NCBI GenBank assembly: GCA_022707885.1
Contig: JAKIZT010000014.1
Coordinates: 1-49,829 of the forward strand
Origin: Caldisericales bacterium
Lineage (GTDB): Bacteria > Caldisericota > Caldisericia > JAAYUI01
Length of the DNA: 49,829 nt
Direction: 5' to 3'
Shown: piece after piece, positions 35,053-42,611 of the stretch
How positions within the stretch are numbered: the stretch's first letter is position 1
Layout of the letters: each line of letters starts with the position of its first letter
Program-made: the position numbers and the translations under genes
Notes under the pieces: model-generated
The model's input: only the letters and a program-made list of their open reading frames with translations
The model's database searches: none
What the model was told of the DNA's origin: nothing

Positions 35053-36402
35053 ATGGAAAATGAAATCTCCTCGATAAAACCCTTAAGAGCCAAGAACCTG
35101 CCAATCGTGGCTTTCATTGGAAGACCGTCGGTTGGCAAGTCCACGATATTCAACAGGATCCTCAGAAAGGCGAGGACCATCACTGATCAGGCGATGGGTG
35201 TGACCCGCGACAGAATCATGGAGGATTTTACCTGGAACGGTGTTGATTTCACCCTCATGGACACTGGTGGGATAGCACCGGAAGCCTCTACAATCCAGAG
35301 GCAGGTTTCCCTCCAATCCGAAATGGCAATTGGCATTGCCGATGTCATTGTCTTCATGGTGGACTCCCAGATTGGCCCAACCAAAGAAGACATTTATGTC
35401 GCCAGAATGCTGAGAAAATCTACTAAAAAAATCATTCTTGCTGCAAACAAGGCTGACAATAAAGACTGGACTGATTTCAATTTTAACCAGCTTGGTTTTG
35501 GCGACCCATTTACCGTGTCTGCAACCTCTGGCAGGAATGTTGCCGAACTCTTGGATCTGATAGTTGAAAATATTGGCAAGGCAGTCGAAGAAGAGCAGCA
35601 GGAGCAACAGGAAGAAGAATTGCCACCAAGAAGAATTGCGATAGCAGGAAGGCCCAATGTTGGCAAATCATCACTTCTGAACGCATTTCTGGGTGAGAAG
35701 AGAACAACCGTTTCTGATGTTCCGGGGACAACCAGAGACGCTGTGGACACACTCATTGAGTATGATGGCACCAAATATATCCTCGTAGACACGGCAGGAA
35801 TTAAAAAGCGCTACAAATATGACGAGCAGCTTGATTATGTCACCATCAAGAGATCAGAACAGGCCATCCACAGGAGTGATCTTGTGATATTGGTCATTGA
35901 TGGTTCAGTTGGAGCCACATCAGATGACCAGCATCTTGCAAGGTATATTGCAGACGAGGGGAAAGCCTGTGTCGTTGTGGTAAACAAAATTGACCTGGTT
36001 GAAGATAAGGCAGCACTTGAGGAAAATTTGTCGCACCAGCTTAGGTTTATTGACTATGCCAAACGTGTAAACGTGTCTGCGTTAACTGGCAAAAATATCA
36101 TAAAAATTTTTCCCCACATCGTTGCAGCGTTAAAGAGTTACAACGACAGGATAACAACTGGCAGATTGAACAGATGGTTGGCTCAGGTCACAGACAAACA
36201 ACCCCCAAACGTCCACAAAGGGAAAGTTTTGAAAATTTATTATGTGACCCAGGCAATAACCCGTCCGCCGACTTTTCAATTTTTTGTTAACGATATTGAT
36301 GCGGCTTCCGAGTCATATATGAGATTTTTGGAGAACAACTTACGAGAGGAGTTCGAGCTCGAAGGTACCCCCGTAAGATTCTCAAGGAGACAGCATAGAT
36401 GA
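35053..36402 (+). CDS. der: Ribosome-assembly GTPase Der (EngA)
   Basis: A double-GTPase needed for 50S subunit assembly. First G domain: GRPSVGKST (P-loop from Gly23), DTGG and NKAD. Second: GRPNVGKSS (from about residue 199), DTAGI and NKID, followed by the KH-like C-terminal domain. A Glu/Gln-rich linker (about 174-190) joins the two G domains. 449 residues, the usual length. The ATG at 35053 gives the family start; the frame can be read upstream across gatC on the other strand but lacks support. The stop overlaps the gpsA ATG by four bases. Confidence 0.95.
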   Translation: MENEISSIKPLRAKNLPIVAFIGRPSVGKSTIFNRILRKARTITDQAMGVTRDRIMEDFTWNGVDFTLMDTGGIAPEASTIQRQVSLQSEMAIGIADVIVFMVDSQIGPTKEDIYVARMLRKSTKKIILAANKADNKDWTDFNFNQLGFGDPFTVSATSGRNVAELLDLIVENIGKAVEEEQQEQQEEELPPRRIAIAGRPNVGKSSLLNAFLGEKRTTVSDVPGTTRDAVDTLIEYDGTKYILVDTAGIKKRYKYDEQLDYVTIKRSEQAIHRSDLVILVIDGSVGATSDDQHLARYIADEGKACVVVVNKIDLVEDKAALEENLSHQLRFIDYAKRVNVSALTGKNIIKIFPHIVAALKSYNDRITTGRLNRWLAQVTDKQPPNVHKGKVLKIYYVTQAITRPPTFQFFVNDIDAASESYMRFLENNLREEFELEGTPVRFSRRQHR

Positions 36403-37400
36403 GGGTTTGTGTCATGGGGGCAGGGGCTTGGGGGACCGCTTTGACCACAGTTTTGGCTTCCAAACCGATAGAAGTTATCCTTTGGGCGAATACTCCTGAT
36501 CTGGCCGATGAAATTAGAAGAAATGCTGAAAATATCAGGTATCTTCCTGGTTATAAACTCCAAGACAAGGTCGTTATTGAGTCCGACCCCTTGACAGCCT
36601 CAAAAGGTATCGATATAATGGTGGCCGCTGTACCCGGGAAATATCTAGCCATGGCTGCAAGGGAGTTTGCCCGCAACCTTGAAAATCAAACTAAGGTAGT
36701 TTCTGTGGTCAAAGGTATTGAGCCTGAACAATCACTCACCATGTCAGAACTCCTCTCAAAAGAATGGAATCTGGACAGTGACAAGATCGCTGTTCTTTCA
36801 GGCCCAAATTTTGCCAGAGAGGTTGCCCAGAAGATGCCCACCGCTGCAGTATGCGCTTCGGAAAGTGACGAGCTTTCAAAGCAAATCCAGCAACTGTTCT
36901 CAAACACCTATTTCAGGGTCTATCGCTCAAAAGATGTCAAGGGCGTTGAACTTGGTGGTGCTTTGAAGAACGTAGTTGCTATTGGCGCAGGTGTTATTGA
37001 AGGACTTGGTTTTGGAGACAACACCAAATCTGCACTAGTGGTAAGAGGCCTTGAGGAAGCAAGAAGGTTGTATAAGGCGCTTGGTGCCCAGGAGGCGACC
37101 CTAAGGGGGTTGTCTTGTCTTGGGGACATGGTGGCCACATGTTCTTCGCCACTCTCAAGAAACAAGCGCTTCGGGTATCTGCTCGGAAAAGGTAAAAAAC
37201 CTGACGAAGCCAGAAATGAAATATCACCGGACGGACAGGCCATAGAGGGGCTTGAATCACTGCAGGGATTACTCCTTCTGGCCGGAAAGTACGGAATTGA
37301 GCTACCGATAACATCTGAAATAGATGCAGTATCGAAGGGTATTACCACCCCCTTAAGGGCCATCAGAAGGCTCATGAAGAGGGAATTGAAAGAAGAATAA
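36399..37400 (+). CDS. gpsA: Glycerol-3-phosphate dehydrogenase (NAD(P)+)
   Basis: Reduces dihydroxyacetone phosphate to sn-glycerol 3-phosphate for phospholipid synthesis. N-terminal VMGAGAWGTAL is the cofactor loop; SVVKGIE, LSGPNFAREV, GGALKNVVAIGAG (with the catalytic Lys) and LGDMVATC are family motifs. Length 333 is normal. It follows der through a four-base overlap (ATGA). The der-gpsA order is common, often with plsY between them, which is absent here. Confidence 0.95.
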   Translation: MRVCVMGAGAWGTALTTVLASKPIEVILWANTPDLADEIRRNAENIRYLPGYKLQDKVVIESDPLTASKGIDIMVAAVPGKYLAMAAREFARNLENQTKVVSVVKGIEPEQSLTMSELLSKEWNLDSDKIAVLSGPNFAREVAQKMPTAAVCASESDELSKQIQQLFSNTYFRVYRSKDVKGVELGGALKNVVAIGAGVIEGLGFGDNTKSALVVRGLEEARRLYKALGAQEATLRGLSCLGDMVATCSSPLSRNKRFGYLLGKGKKPDEARNEISPDGQAIEGLESLQGLLLLAGKYGIELPITSEIDAVSKGITTPLRAIRRLMKRELKEE

Positions 37401-37419
37401 AAAACTATAGGAGGTCAAA

Positions 37420-37710
37420 ATGACAAAACCAGAACTGATCGACAAGATCGCATCAACAACGAAATTTTCAAAGAAGGATTGCTCAGCAATGCTCGACGCC
37501 ACCCTTGAATCAATCAAGGACGCTATGAAGACAGGCGACAAGGTTCTCCTTGTTGGTTTCGGCAGCTTCTATGTGAGGAACCGTAAGGCACGCAAGGGCG
37601 TCAACCCAAAGACACGCAAGCCACTCAATATCCCGGAGAAGAAAGTCCCAGCCTTCAAACCAGGCAAGGACCTCAAATCCGCAGTCCATACCGTTCACCA
37701 CAAGAAGTGA
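37420..37710 (+). CDS. hup: HU-family DNA-binding protein
   Basis: A small histone-like protein, 96 residues, that bends and coats DNA. GFGSFYVRNRKARKG is the HU signature, followed by NPKTRKPLNIPEKKVPAFKPG in the arm and C-terminal helix. A GGAGG site lies five bases before the ATG (TCAAA spacer), and the gene lies 19 bases after gpsA. The tail is basic and His-rich. A strong terminator follows. Confidence 0.96.
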   Translation: MTKPELIDKIASTTKFSKKDCSAMLDATLESIKDAMKTGDKVLLVGFGSFYVRNRKARKGVNPKTRKPLNIPEKKVPAFKPGKDLKSAVHTVHHKK

Positions 37711-37736
37711 TTGAGTAAGCGCTACTAGCGTTTGAC

Positions 37737-37764
37737 TTGACTTGATGGCCTGGTGTGTTAAAAT
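37737..37764 (+). promoter_or_regulatory. Candidate promoter of the first tRNA-Pro, inside the HU terminator
   Basis: TTGACT (37737-37742), 16 bases, TAAAAT (37759-37764), each one mismatch from consensus. Transcription would begin near 37771, 16 bases before the tRNA. The -10 box sits in the loop of the terminator hairpin at 37745-37775. Confidence 0.5.
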
Positions 37765-37786
37765 CACCAGGCCATTATTATTTGTT
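37745..37786 (+). terminator. Rho-independent terminator after HU
   Basis: An 11-base perfect stem, ATGGCCTGGTG (37745-37755) with CACCAGGCCAT (37765-37775), a nine-base loop and a T-rich tail (TATTATTTGTT). Confidence 0.82.
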
Positions 37787-37864
37787 CGGGGCGTGGCGCA
37801 GTTTGGTTAGCGCGTCAGTCTGGGGGACTGAAGGTCGGTAGTTCGAATCTACTCGCCCCGACCA
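37787..37864 (+). tRNA. tRNA-Pro (anticodon GGG)
   Basis: A full cloverleaf can be drawn: acceptor stem CGGGGCG/CGCCCCG, D arm GCGC/GCGC, anticodon stem TCAGT/ACTGA with loop CTGGGGG (anticodon GGG), and a T arm with TTCGAAT. The 3' ACCA is encoded. The C1-G72 pair is a hallmark of bacterial tRNA-Pro. Confidence 0.95.
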
Positions 37865-37869
37865 TATTT

Positions 37870-37895
37870 GCCCTCTTGCAGGGCTTTTTTATTTT
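37870..37895 (+). terminator. Rho-independent terminator after the first tRNA-Pro
   Basis: Stem GCCCT (37870-37874) with AGGGC (37880-37884), a five-base loop and TTTTTTATTTT. It begins six bases after the tRNA. Confidence 0.8.
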
Positions 37896-38010
37896 CTGGG
37901 CTGCCGTCAGTGCGGTTTATAGACAAAATGAGGGTTTTTTGGTAAAAATGTGCAAAACCAGCACTATGCTGTGTCATATAATTACAATATATAAAGATTA
38001 AAAAATTCTC
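37896..38010. other. AT-rich spacer between the tRNA genes
   Basis: No coding region or RNA is evident. It contains a short hairpin CAGCA-CTA-TGCTG (about 37961-37973) with no T-run, of unknown meaning. Confidence 0.45.
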
Positions 38011-38038
38011 TTTACAAAGACCAAATAATTAGTAGAAT
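38011..38038 (+). promoter_or_regulatory. Promoter of the second tRNA-Pro
   Basis: TTTACA (38011-38016), 16 bases, TAGAAT (38033-38038). The predicted start near 38045 is about five bases before the tRNA, as expected for a tRNA gene. Confidence 0.65.
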
Positions 38039-38049
38039 GCTAAATTTGT

Positions 38050-38126
38050 CGGGACGTGGCTCAGTTTGGTAGAGCGCTTGGTTCGGGACCAAGAGGTCGC
38101 CAGTTCGAATCTGGCCGTCCCGACCA
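38050..38126 (+). tRNA. tRNA-Pro (anticodon CGG)
   Basis: Acceptor stem CGGGACG/CGTCCCG, D arm GCTC/GAGC, anticodon stem CTTGG/CCAAG with loop TTCGGGA (anticodon CGG), T arm with TTCGAAT, and encoded ACCA. C1-G72 again marks tRNA-Pro. The anticodon reads CCG codons; the GGG tRNA upstream reads CCC/CCU. Confidence 0.95.
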
Positions 38127-38167
38127 TTTAATTTGTGGCCATCAACTTTTATATCAAAAATTGCATG

Positions 38168-38833
38168 CTATATTTTTGCCAACAACTTTTTGAAAATCTC
38201 AGCTCTTCTTTTGCCGTATGGCTCATCAATTTTCCCTGATTTCAACGACTTCTCCATAGCTGGTGCCGCATACCTTATTTCTTCCAGCGCCTCTTTCATG
38301 TCAATATCCAACAGAGCGTAGAGGGTATAAAAAAATGGATAGAACCTCCATTTGCTGTTTCCGATACGGTTTCTTTTTAAGTCCCCCATTCCATTTGCAA
38401 TCCTTTCCTCCTGTAATGAGAGGCCACCAGCCTGAAGGTGTCTCCAGAAAGACACCGAACACGTCCCGCAACAATACTTCCCGCTTGGATTGTCTTTTAT
38501 CCTTCCACGCATGTCTTCGGTGGCTGTTTCCAGAGCATTCTTTGTCATTGAGTTGTTAACGCCAATTTTTATCAAAGCTCTGCATGCCTCTTCGCTCAGT
38601 ATGTGCGCTGTGGCGGCCCTTGAGGCAACCTTTTCACCAGTGAAGAGTTTTGTTTCAATAAAGTCGTTTGCTGTTGGTGCGAACATGTTGCAATAAGAGC
38701 CTGGCAATCCCTGTCTTGAGGCTATCCAGATCGCTACTTCCTCGGCCGCTTTTTTGGGAATGTTTTTACCAAATAAAATATGCTCGTTAAAATCATCCAG
38801 CGTTTTCGAAAGACTATTTTGGTCCAGTTTCAT
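38168..38833 (-). CDS. Hypothetical helical protein with CCGTC motif
   Basis: I do not recognise this 221-residue protein. It is soluble, mostly helical by its pattern, and has a cysteine cluster (KYCCGTCSVSFWRHL, about residues 124-138), followed by a segment rich in aromatic residues (RFYPFFYTLYALLDID) and a basic C-terminus. A strong GAGGAGGAGG site precedes the ATG, and a good promoter lies at 38859-38886, so it is a real, single-gene unit. The cysteines suggest metal or redox function, but no ligand is clear. Its only close neighbours are tRNA genes and the divergent decarboxylase. Confidence 0.72.
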   Translation of the reverse strand: MKLDQNSLSKTLDDFNEHILFGKNIPKKAAEEVAIWIASRQGLPGSYCNMFAPTANDFIETKLFTGEKVASRAATAHILSEEACRALIKIGVNNSMTKNALETATEDMRGRIKDNPSGKYCCGTCSVSFWRHLQAGGLSLQEERIANGMGDLKRNRIGNSKWRFYPFFYTLYALLDIDMKEALEEIRYAAPAMEKSLKSGKIDEPYGKRRAEIFKKLLAKI

Positions 38834-38858
38834 CTCGCCTCCTCCTCTTTTTGACCTC

Positions 38859-38886
38859 TTTATACTTAAATTTGAACGAATGTAAA
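38859..38886 (-). promoter_or_regulatory. Promoter of the 38168-38833 gene
   Basis: On the minus strand TTTACA (38881-38886), 16 bases, TATAAA (38859-38864). The start near 38852 is about 19 bases before the ATG. Confidence 0.6.
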
Positions 38887-38939
38887 ATTACGTTTGACTT
38901 GTAACAACGAACTTTGCAGCGGGCAAAATTACTTTGCAC

Positions 38940-38967
38940 TAGACATGTTTTAAATTATGCGTATTAT
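38940..38967 (+). promoter_or_regulatory. Candidate promoter of the decarboxylase gene
   Basis: TAGACA (38940-38945), 16 bases, TATTAT (38962-38967), each one base from consensus. The start near 38974 leaves about 28 bases before GTG 39002, with AGGGGGT as ribosome-binding site. Confidence 0.5.
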
Positions 38968-39001
38968 GTTAGGCCAATTGCGTTTCTAAGGGGGTAACCA
39001 G

Positions 39002-40456
39002 GTGAGAAAGTATAAACTTGACCAGACAAGAGCTCCGCTTGTCGAGAAGGTGATTGAGTACATCGGGCAAAATAGGTTGCCTTTTCATATGCCAGGACAC
39101 ATGAGGGGTGGAGTCATTCCAGAACCACTCGCAGAATGGTTTGGCGAAGGACTTTACAAGTTTGATCTTACAGAGGTCCAGGGTCTTGATTATCTCCATA
39201 CGTCGAGTGGTGTTATTGGCGAAGCGCAAAAGTATGCCGCTGATGCCTTTGGTGTCAGGGAAACCAAGTTCCTTATAAACGGAACAACTGTTGGTGTACA
39301 AGCCATGATGCTCTCCTCTGTCTGGAACGAGGAAAAAATCATTTTGCAAAGGAATAGCCACAGGTGCACAGTTGGTGGGCTTATACTTGGCGGTCTTGAA
39401 CCTGCTTATGTCATGCCTGATTACAATTCCGACATTGGTGAATACACCTCAATAACCCCAACGACGCTTTCAAATGCCATGAAGCGCCACCCATCCGCAA
39501 AAGCCGTTCTTATGACAACGCCCAACTATTTTGGACTCGCCTCCGATATACAAACACTTGCTTCCATGGCAACAATAAAGGGTCTAAGAGTGCTTGTAGA
39601 TGAGGCCCACGGTGCACACTTCATGTTCCATCCTGAAATGCCCATGTCTGCCTGCCAGTGCGATGTCGATTGTGTTACCCAGAGCGCGCATAAAACATTG
39701 CCAACGATGACGCAGAGTTCACTATTGCATGTGGTAACAGCAAGAGCGGCAACCGATAGACTCAAGATGATTCTTGTTCTCCTTCAATCATCCTCACCAT
39801 CCTATGTTTTTATGAGCTCGCTTGATGCTGCAAGAAGGTATATGGCCATTCATGGCCAGGAAAGACTCACCCAAATCCTCGAAATGGCTGACTGGCTAAG
39901 AGATGAAATAAACAAGATTCCTGGCCTTAGATGTCCAGGAAGCGAGGTTGTGGGCAGGCAGGGAGTGGTTGGTTTTGACAGAACAAAGATAACCATCAAT
40001 GTCTCCGAGCTTGGCCTCTCTGGTTGGGAAGCCGAGAGGATACTCAATAATGAATATAATGTTGAAATAGAGCTTTCTGATGCAGACAATTTCCTCTGTT
40101 TCCTGACTGTTGGAACAAAATGGGAATATGCTAAGGGGCTGGTTGAAGTTCTAAAAAAACTGGCAAGCAAGAAGTATGATTGCAGACCTCATGTAAAAGT
40201 TCCTCTCCCTGAAATCCCCCCGCTTGAAATGCTCCCGAGGAAGGCTTTCTATTCAAAATCGGAACTTGTTTCCCTCAGGCAGGCAATTGGCAGGGTCGCT
40301 GCCGACGTTGTCTGTCCATATCCACCAGGCATACCCACGTTGATACATGGGGAACTCATAACCTCCCAGATTGTTGACTATATTGAACAGCTAAACTCAC
40401 AAAAAGCCTTTATTCAGGGCCTTATAAATGGGGAAATGATAAAGGTTATAGCATAA
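39002..40456 (+). CDS. Orn/Lys/Arg decarboxylase family PLP enzyme
   Basis: A fold-type I PLP decarboxylase of the class that makes polyamines or their precursors from lysine, ornithine or arginine. LPFHMPGHMRG is the family start, followed by FLINGTTVGVQAM, VDEAHGAHF and the PLP-binding SAHKTLPTMTQ with Lys231. Length 484 matches the shorter SpeA/YaaO-like bacterial forms, without the N-terminal wing domain of the long inducible enzymes. GTG at 39002 follows AGGGGGT by six bases. No polyamine gene is adjacent, so the substrate is unknown. A strong terminator ends the unit. Confidence 0.9.
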   Translation: MRKYKLDQTRAPLVEKVIEYIGQNRLPFHMPGHMRGGVIPEPLAEWFGEGLYKFDLTEVQGLDYLHTSSGVIGEAQKYAADAFGVRETKFLINGTTVGVQAMMLSSVWNEEKIILQRNSHRCTVGGLILGGLEPAYVMPDYNSDIGEYTSITPTTLSNAMKRHPSAKAVLMTTPNYFGLASDIQTLASMATIKGLRVLVDEAHGAHFMFHPEMPMSACQCDVDCVTQSAHKTLPTMTQSSLLHVVTARAATDRLKMILVLLQSSSPSYVFMSSLDAARRYMAIHGQERLTQILEMADWLRDEINKIPGLRCPGSEVVGRQGVVGFDRTKITINVSELGLSGWEAERILNNEYNVEIELSDADNFLCFLTVGTKWEYAKGLVEVLKKLASKKYDCRPHVKVPLPEIPPLEMLPRKAFYSKSELVSLRQAIGRVAADVVCPYPPGIPTLIHGELITSQIVDYIEQLNSQKAFIQGLINGEMIKVIA

Positions 40457-40480
40457 AAAATTGATATCCAAGGATAATAA

Positions 40481-40513
40481 AAAAGGCGAGGATTTTCCTC
40501 GCCTTTTTTATTA
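40481..40513. terminator. Bidirectional terminator between converging genes
   Basis: An 11-base stem, AAAAGGCGAGG (40481-40491) with CCTCGCCTTTT (40497-40507), a five-base loop, a T-run on the right and an A-run on the left. It serves the decarboxylase gene (+) and the flavodoxin-ferredoxin gene (-). Confidence 0.88.
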
Positions 40514-40525
40514 TATAAGATCAGT

Positions 40526-41296
40526 TTATTCTGGTTTATATCTTGTTTTTCCCCTTGTTGCCCATGATTCCAAGGCTTGTGTTGGGCAGTGGTTTATACA
40601 TGCATAACAACCTGCACATGGATAGGAAAATGAAGGGTAGGAGTTTACTTTTATGTTGCCAGTGGGGCAATTTTCAGCACAAATGCCGCACTGGATACAT
40701 TTTTCTTTGTTGAGGCTCACTCTGTAAAACATCTTGAGCGATGTTTTTGTATAGAAAGGTATCAAAAAACTATAACTGGAAAACTTGTATTTTGGCTTTT
40801 TTATTGGCGTGGTGTCGCCATTTTTTAATTTCTTGCCAATCTCGATGCCCAAATCTGCTGGATCTGGCTGGGGATTTTTCGAAAACCATTCATTCATTGA
40901 TTGGATTTTTTTTGGCGTCAATACAATGGTCCATGATTCTGGCATTACAATCTCGCTTGAATAGAAAATCCTTGCGCCGGTTTTTTCAAGATCTTCCATC
41001 ATTTTGAGGCAAGCATTGACCGGCTCGCCGGCGTAGTCCATTACAATAAAACATGGCTTGCCGTTTAGCAAGCCATGCCAGCTTTTTACTAGTTCCCTGA
41101 GCGGCCAGGGGGGTGACCAGTCGTAAACTGGGAAACATATTCCAAAAGAATCATATTCTGTTGGAATGACTGGTTTGTCCCTGACCTCGAAATAATCGGT
41201 CTTGTGGCCTTCCAGTTCAAGGCCTTTCTTGACTTTCCGGGCAACCAGCCTTGTGTTTCCAGTGCCTGAAAAGCAGTAGAGTGCTACCTTACTCAC
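40526..41296 (-). CDS. EFR1-type flavodoxin-ferredoxin fusion
   Basis: An electron-transfer protein of 256 residues. The N-terminal flavodoxin-like domain starts with YCFSGTGNTR, the FMN phosphate loop; the C-terminus has two [4Fe-4S] motifs (CIQCGICAENCP and CAGCYACINHCP), each ending in Cys-Pro. Such EFR1 proteins are common in anaerobes, but their partners are mostly unknown. The gene overlaps the cyclophilin lipoprotein gene by eight bases and closes the leftward S1-protein operon; the terminator at 40481 follows. Confidence 0.88.
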   Translation of the reverse strand: MSKVALYCFSGTGNTRLVARKVKKGLELEGHKTDYFEVRDKPVIPTEYDSFGICFPVYDWSPPWPLRELVKSWHGLLNGKPCFIVMDYAGEPVNACLKMMEDLEKTGARIFYSSEIVMPESWTIVLTPKKIQSMNEWFSKNPQPDPADLGIEIGKKLKNGDTTPIKKPKYKFSSYSFLIPFYTKTSLKMFYRVSLNKEKCIQCGICAENCPTGNIKVNSYPSFSYPCAGCYACINHCPTQALESWATRGKTRYKPE

Positions 41297-41891
41297 TTAC
41301 CTTGACGCCGATTATCGAGATGTTGCGGAGGGGTGTGTTGGGCTCATCTGGACGAGTTGTAACATTGCTCATGCGGTCAATCACGTCAAGACCCTGCAAA
41401 ACTTCACCTACGGCCGTATATTTGCCCTGAAATTGTGGAGTGTCTACGAGGAGGATGAAGAAAATACAATTGTTGTTTCCTTCGCCATCATTTGCCAGAC
41501 AAACAGTGCCTCTTTTGAGTTTTTTTTCAGTTTTCTCAAAAGGTATCTTGAATGCATCAGAGCCAGTGCCATTGTTGAATGGGTCACCACCCTGAACGAA
41601 TTTGCCAGGCATCACCCTGTAGAACTGGAGACCATTGTAGATACTTTCCACAAATTGCCCATTTTGGGTCTCGAAGCCCTTGCACCAGCTGATAAACTTT
41701 TCAACTGAATTGGGGGCGTTTTTTGGAAGTACCCCAATAACAAAATCACCTTCAGTTGTGCTGAAGGTGATTTTGGGTTTTTCTGGTGGGACTTCGTTTT
41801 GTTTCTCTTCGAGTGACACACCCATGCAACCGGTTATTGAAAAAGCCAGAGCGAGGGTGGCCAGAGAGGCCAAAACTGTCCTATTTGACAT
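41289..41891 (-). CDS. Cyclophilin-type prolyl isomerase lipoprotein, second copy
   Basis: An extracytoplasmic peptidyl-prolyl isomerase. The start is taken at ATG 41891 because it gives a proper lipoprotein signal with lipobox SITGC; the frame extends to 41969 without support. The cyclophilin core is recognisable (FYRVMPGKFVQGGDPFNNGTG, RGTVCLAND, FFILL, YTAVGEVLQGLDVID), though active-site residues vary from the human type. About 200 residues. It overlaps the first cyclophilin gene by 11 bases. Confidence 0.87.
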   Translation of the reverse strand: MSNRTVLASLATLALAFSITGCMGVSLEEKQNEVPPEKPKITFSTTEGDFVIGVLPKNAPNSVEKFISWCKGFETQNGQFVESIYNGLQFYRVMPGKFVQGGDPFNNGTGSDAFKIPFEKTEKKLKRGTVCLANDGEGNNNCIFFILLVDTPQFQGKYTAVGEVLQGLDVIDRMSNVTTRPDEPNTPLRNISIIGVKVSE

Positions 41892-42597
41892 AGACTTTAT
41901 TGATAAGTACTGGTGAGACCGGGCTGGAATTTGCACCGTCTCCACCAGGATTGCATGGTACTTGTGCAATTTTGTCTACGACTTCCATGCCGTTTACTAC
42001 TTCACCGAATGCGATGAATCCCATCTTGTCGAGGTTGCTGGAATTGTCAACCAGATTGATGAAGAACTGTGCATCGGACTGGTTTACTTCAATATTGGCA
42101 GATGCCATGGAGATCGTTCCCCTCTTGTTCTGGTGAAGACCCTTTGGATCAAGACCCATTGTGCCACCGCCGGTGCCATTCCCGAGTGGATCGCCACCCT
42201 GGATGACAAATCCATTGACAACGCGATGGAATGTGAGTCCGTTGTAGAAGCCGGAATTTGCTTTGTCGATGAGATTTTTTGAGGCTATTGGAGCATCGGC
42301 ATAGAGGCTGATTTCAAAGGCGCCGTAGTTGGTTTCGAAAACTACAGTTTTGCCAAGATTGGTATTTGTTGTTCCCATGTCTTTGTTCTCTCCCTCTGTT
42401 GGGGTTTCTGTACTAGTCTTGTCGGTTGGGATTGTAGTGGTCTGGTCAGTTGTCTGATTGTCGGTGTTGTACTGATCAGTTATGTTAGTAATTTCCTCTT
42501 CGGTTGGTAAGGTAGTCTCTTCATTCTTTGAACCGCAAGCGGCCATGAAGGTGATTCCAAGTGCCAAAATGGCTATCAGTGCTAAATATTTTTTCAT
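41881..42597 (-). CDS. Cyclophilin-type prolyl isomerase lipoprotein, first copy
   Basis: Lipoprotein signal with lipobox FMAAC, then a Thr/Glu-rich linker (about 25-75) that holds the domain off the membrane, and a cyclophilin domain (about 85-238): LTFHRVVNGFVIQGGDP, RGTISMA, SDAQFFINL, FIAFGEVVNGMEVVD. It keeps the FHRV and FFI active-site elements better than the next gene. AAGGAG precedes the ATG. It follows the S1-protein gene by only 14 bases, so it probably shares its promoter. Confidence 0.9.
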   Translation of the reverse strand: MKKYLALIAILALGITFMAACGSKNEETTLPTEEEITNITDQYNTDNQTTDQTTTIPTDKTSTETPTEGENKDMGTTNTNLGKTVVFETNYGAFEISLYADAPIASKNLIDKANSGFYNGLTFHRVVNGFVIQGGDPLGNGTGGGTMGLDPKGLHQNKRGTISMASANIEVNQSDAQFFINLVDNSSNLDKMGFIAFGEVVNGMEVVDKIAQVPCNPGGDGANSSPVSPVLINKVYVK

Positions 42598-42611
42598 TTC
42601 AAAACTTCTCC

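Noticed and set aside
41892..41969. Upstream extension of the second cyclophilin
   Set aside because: It would bury the lipoprotein signal peptide 26 residues inside the protein.
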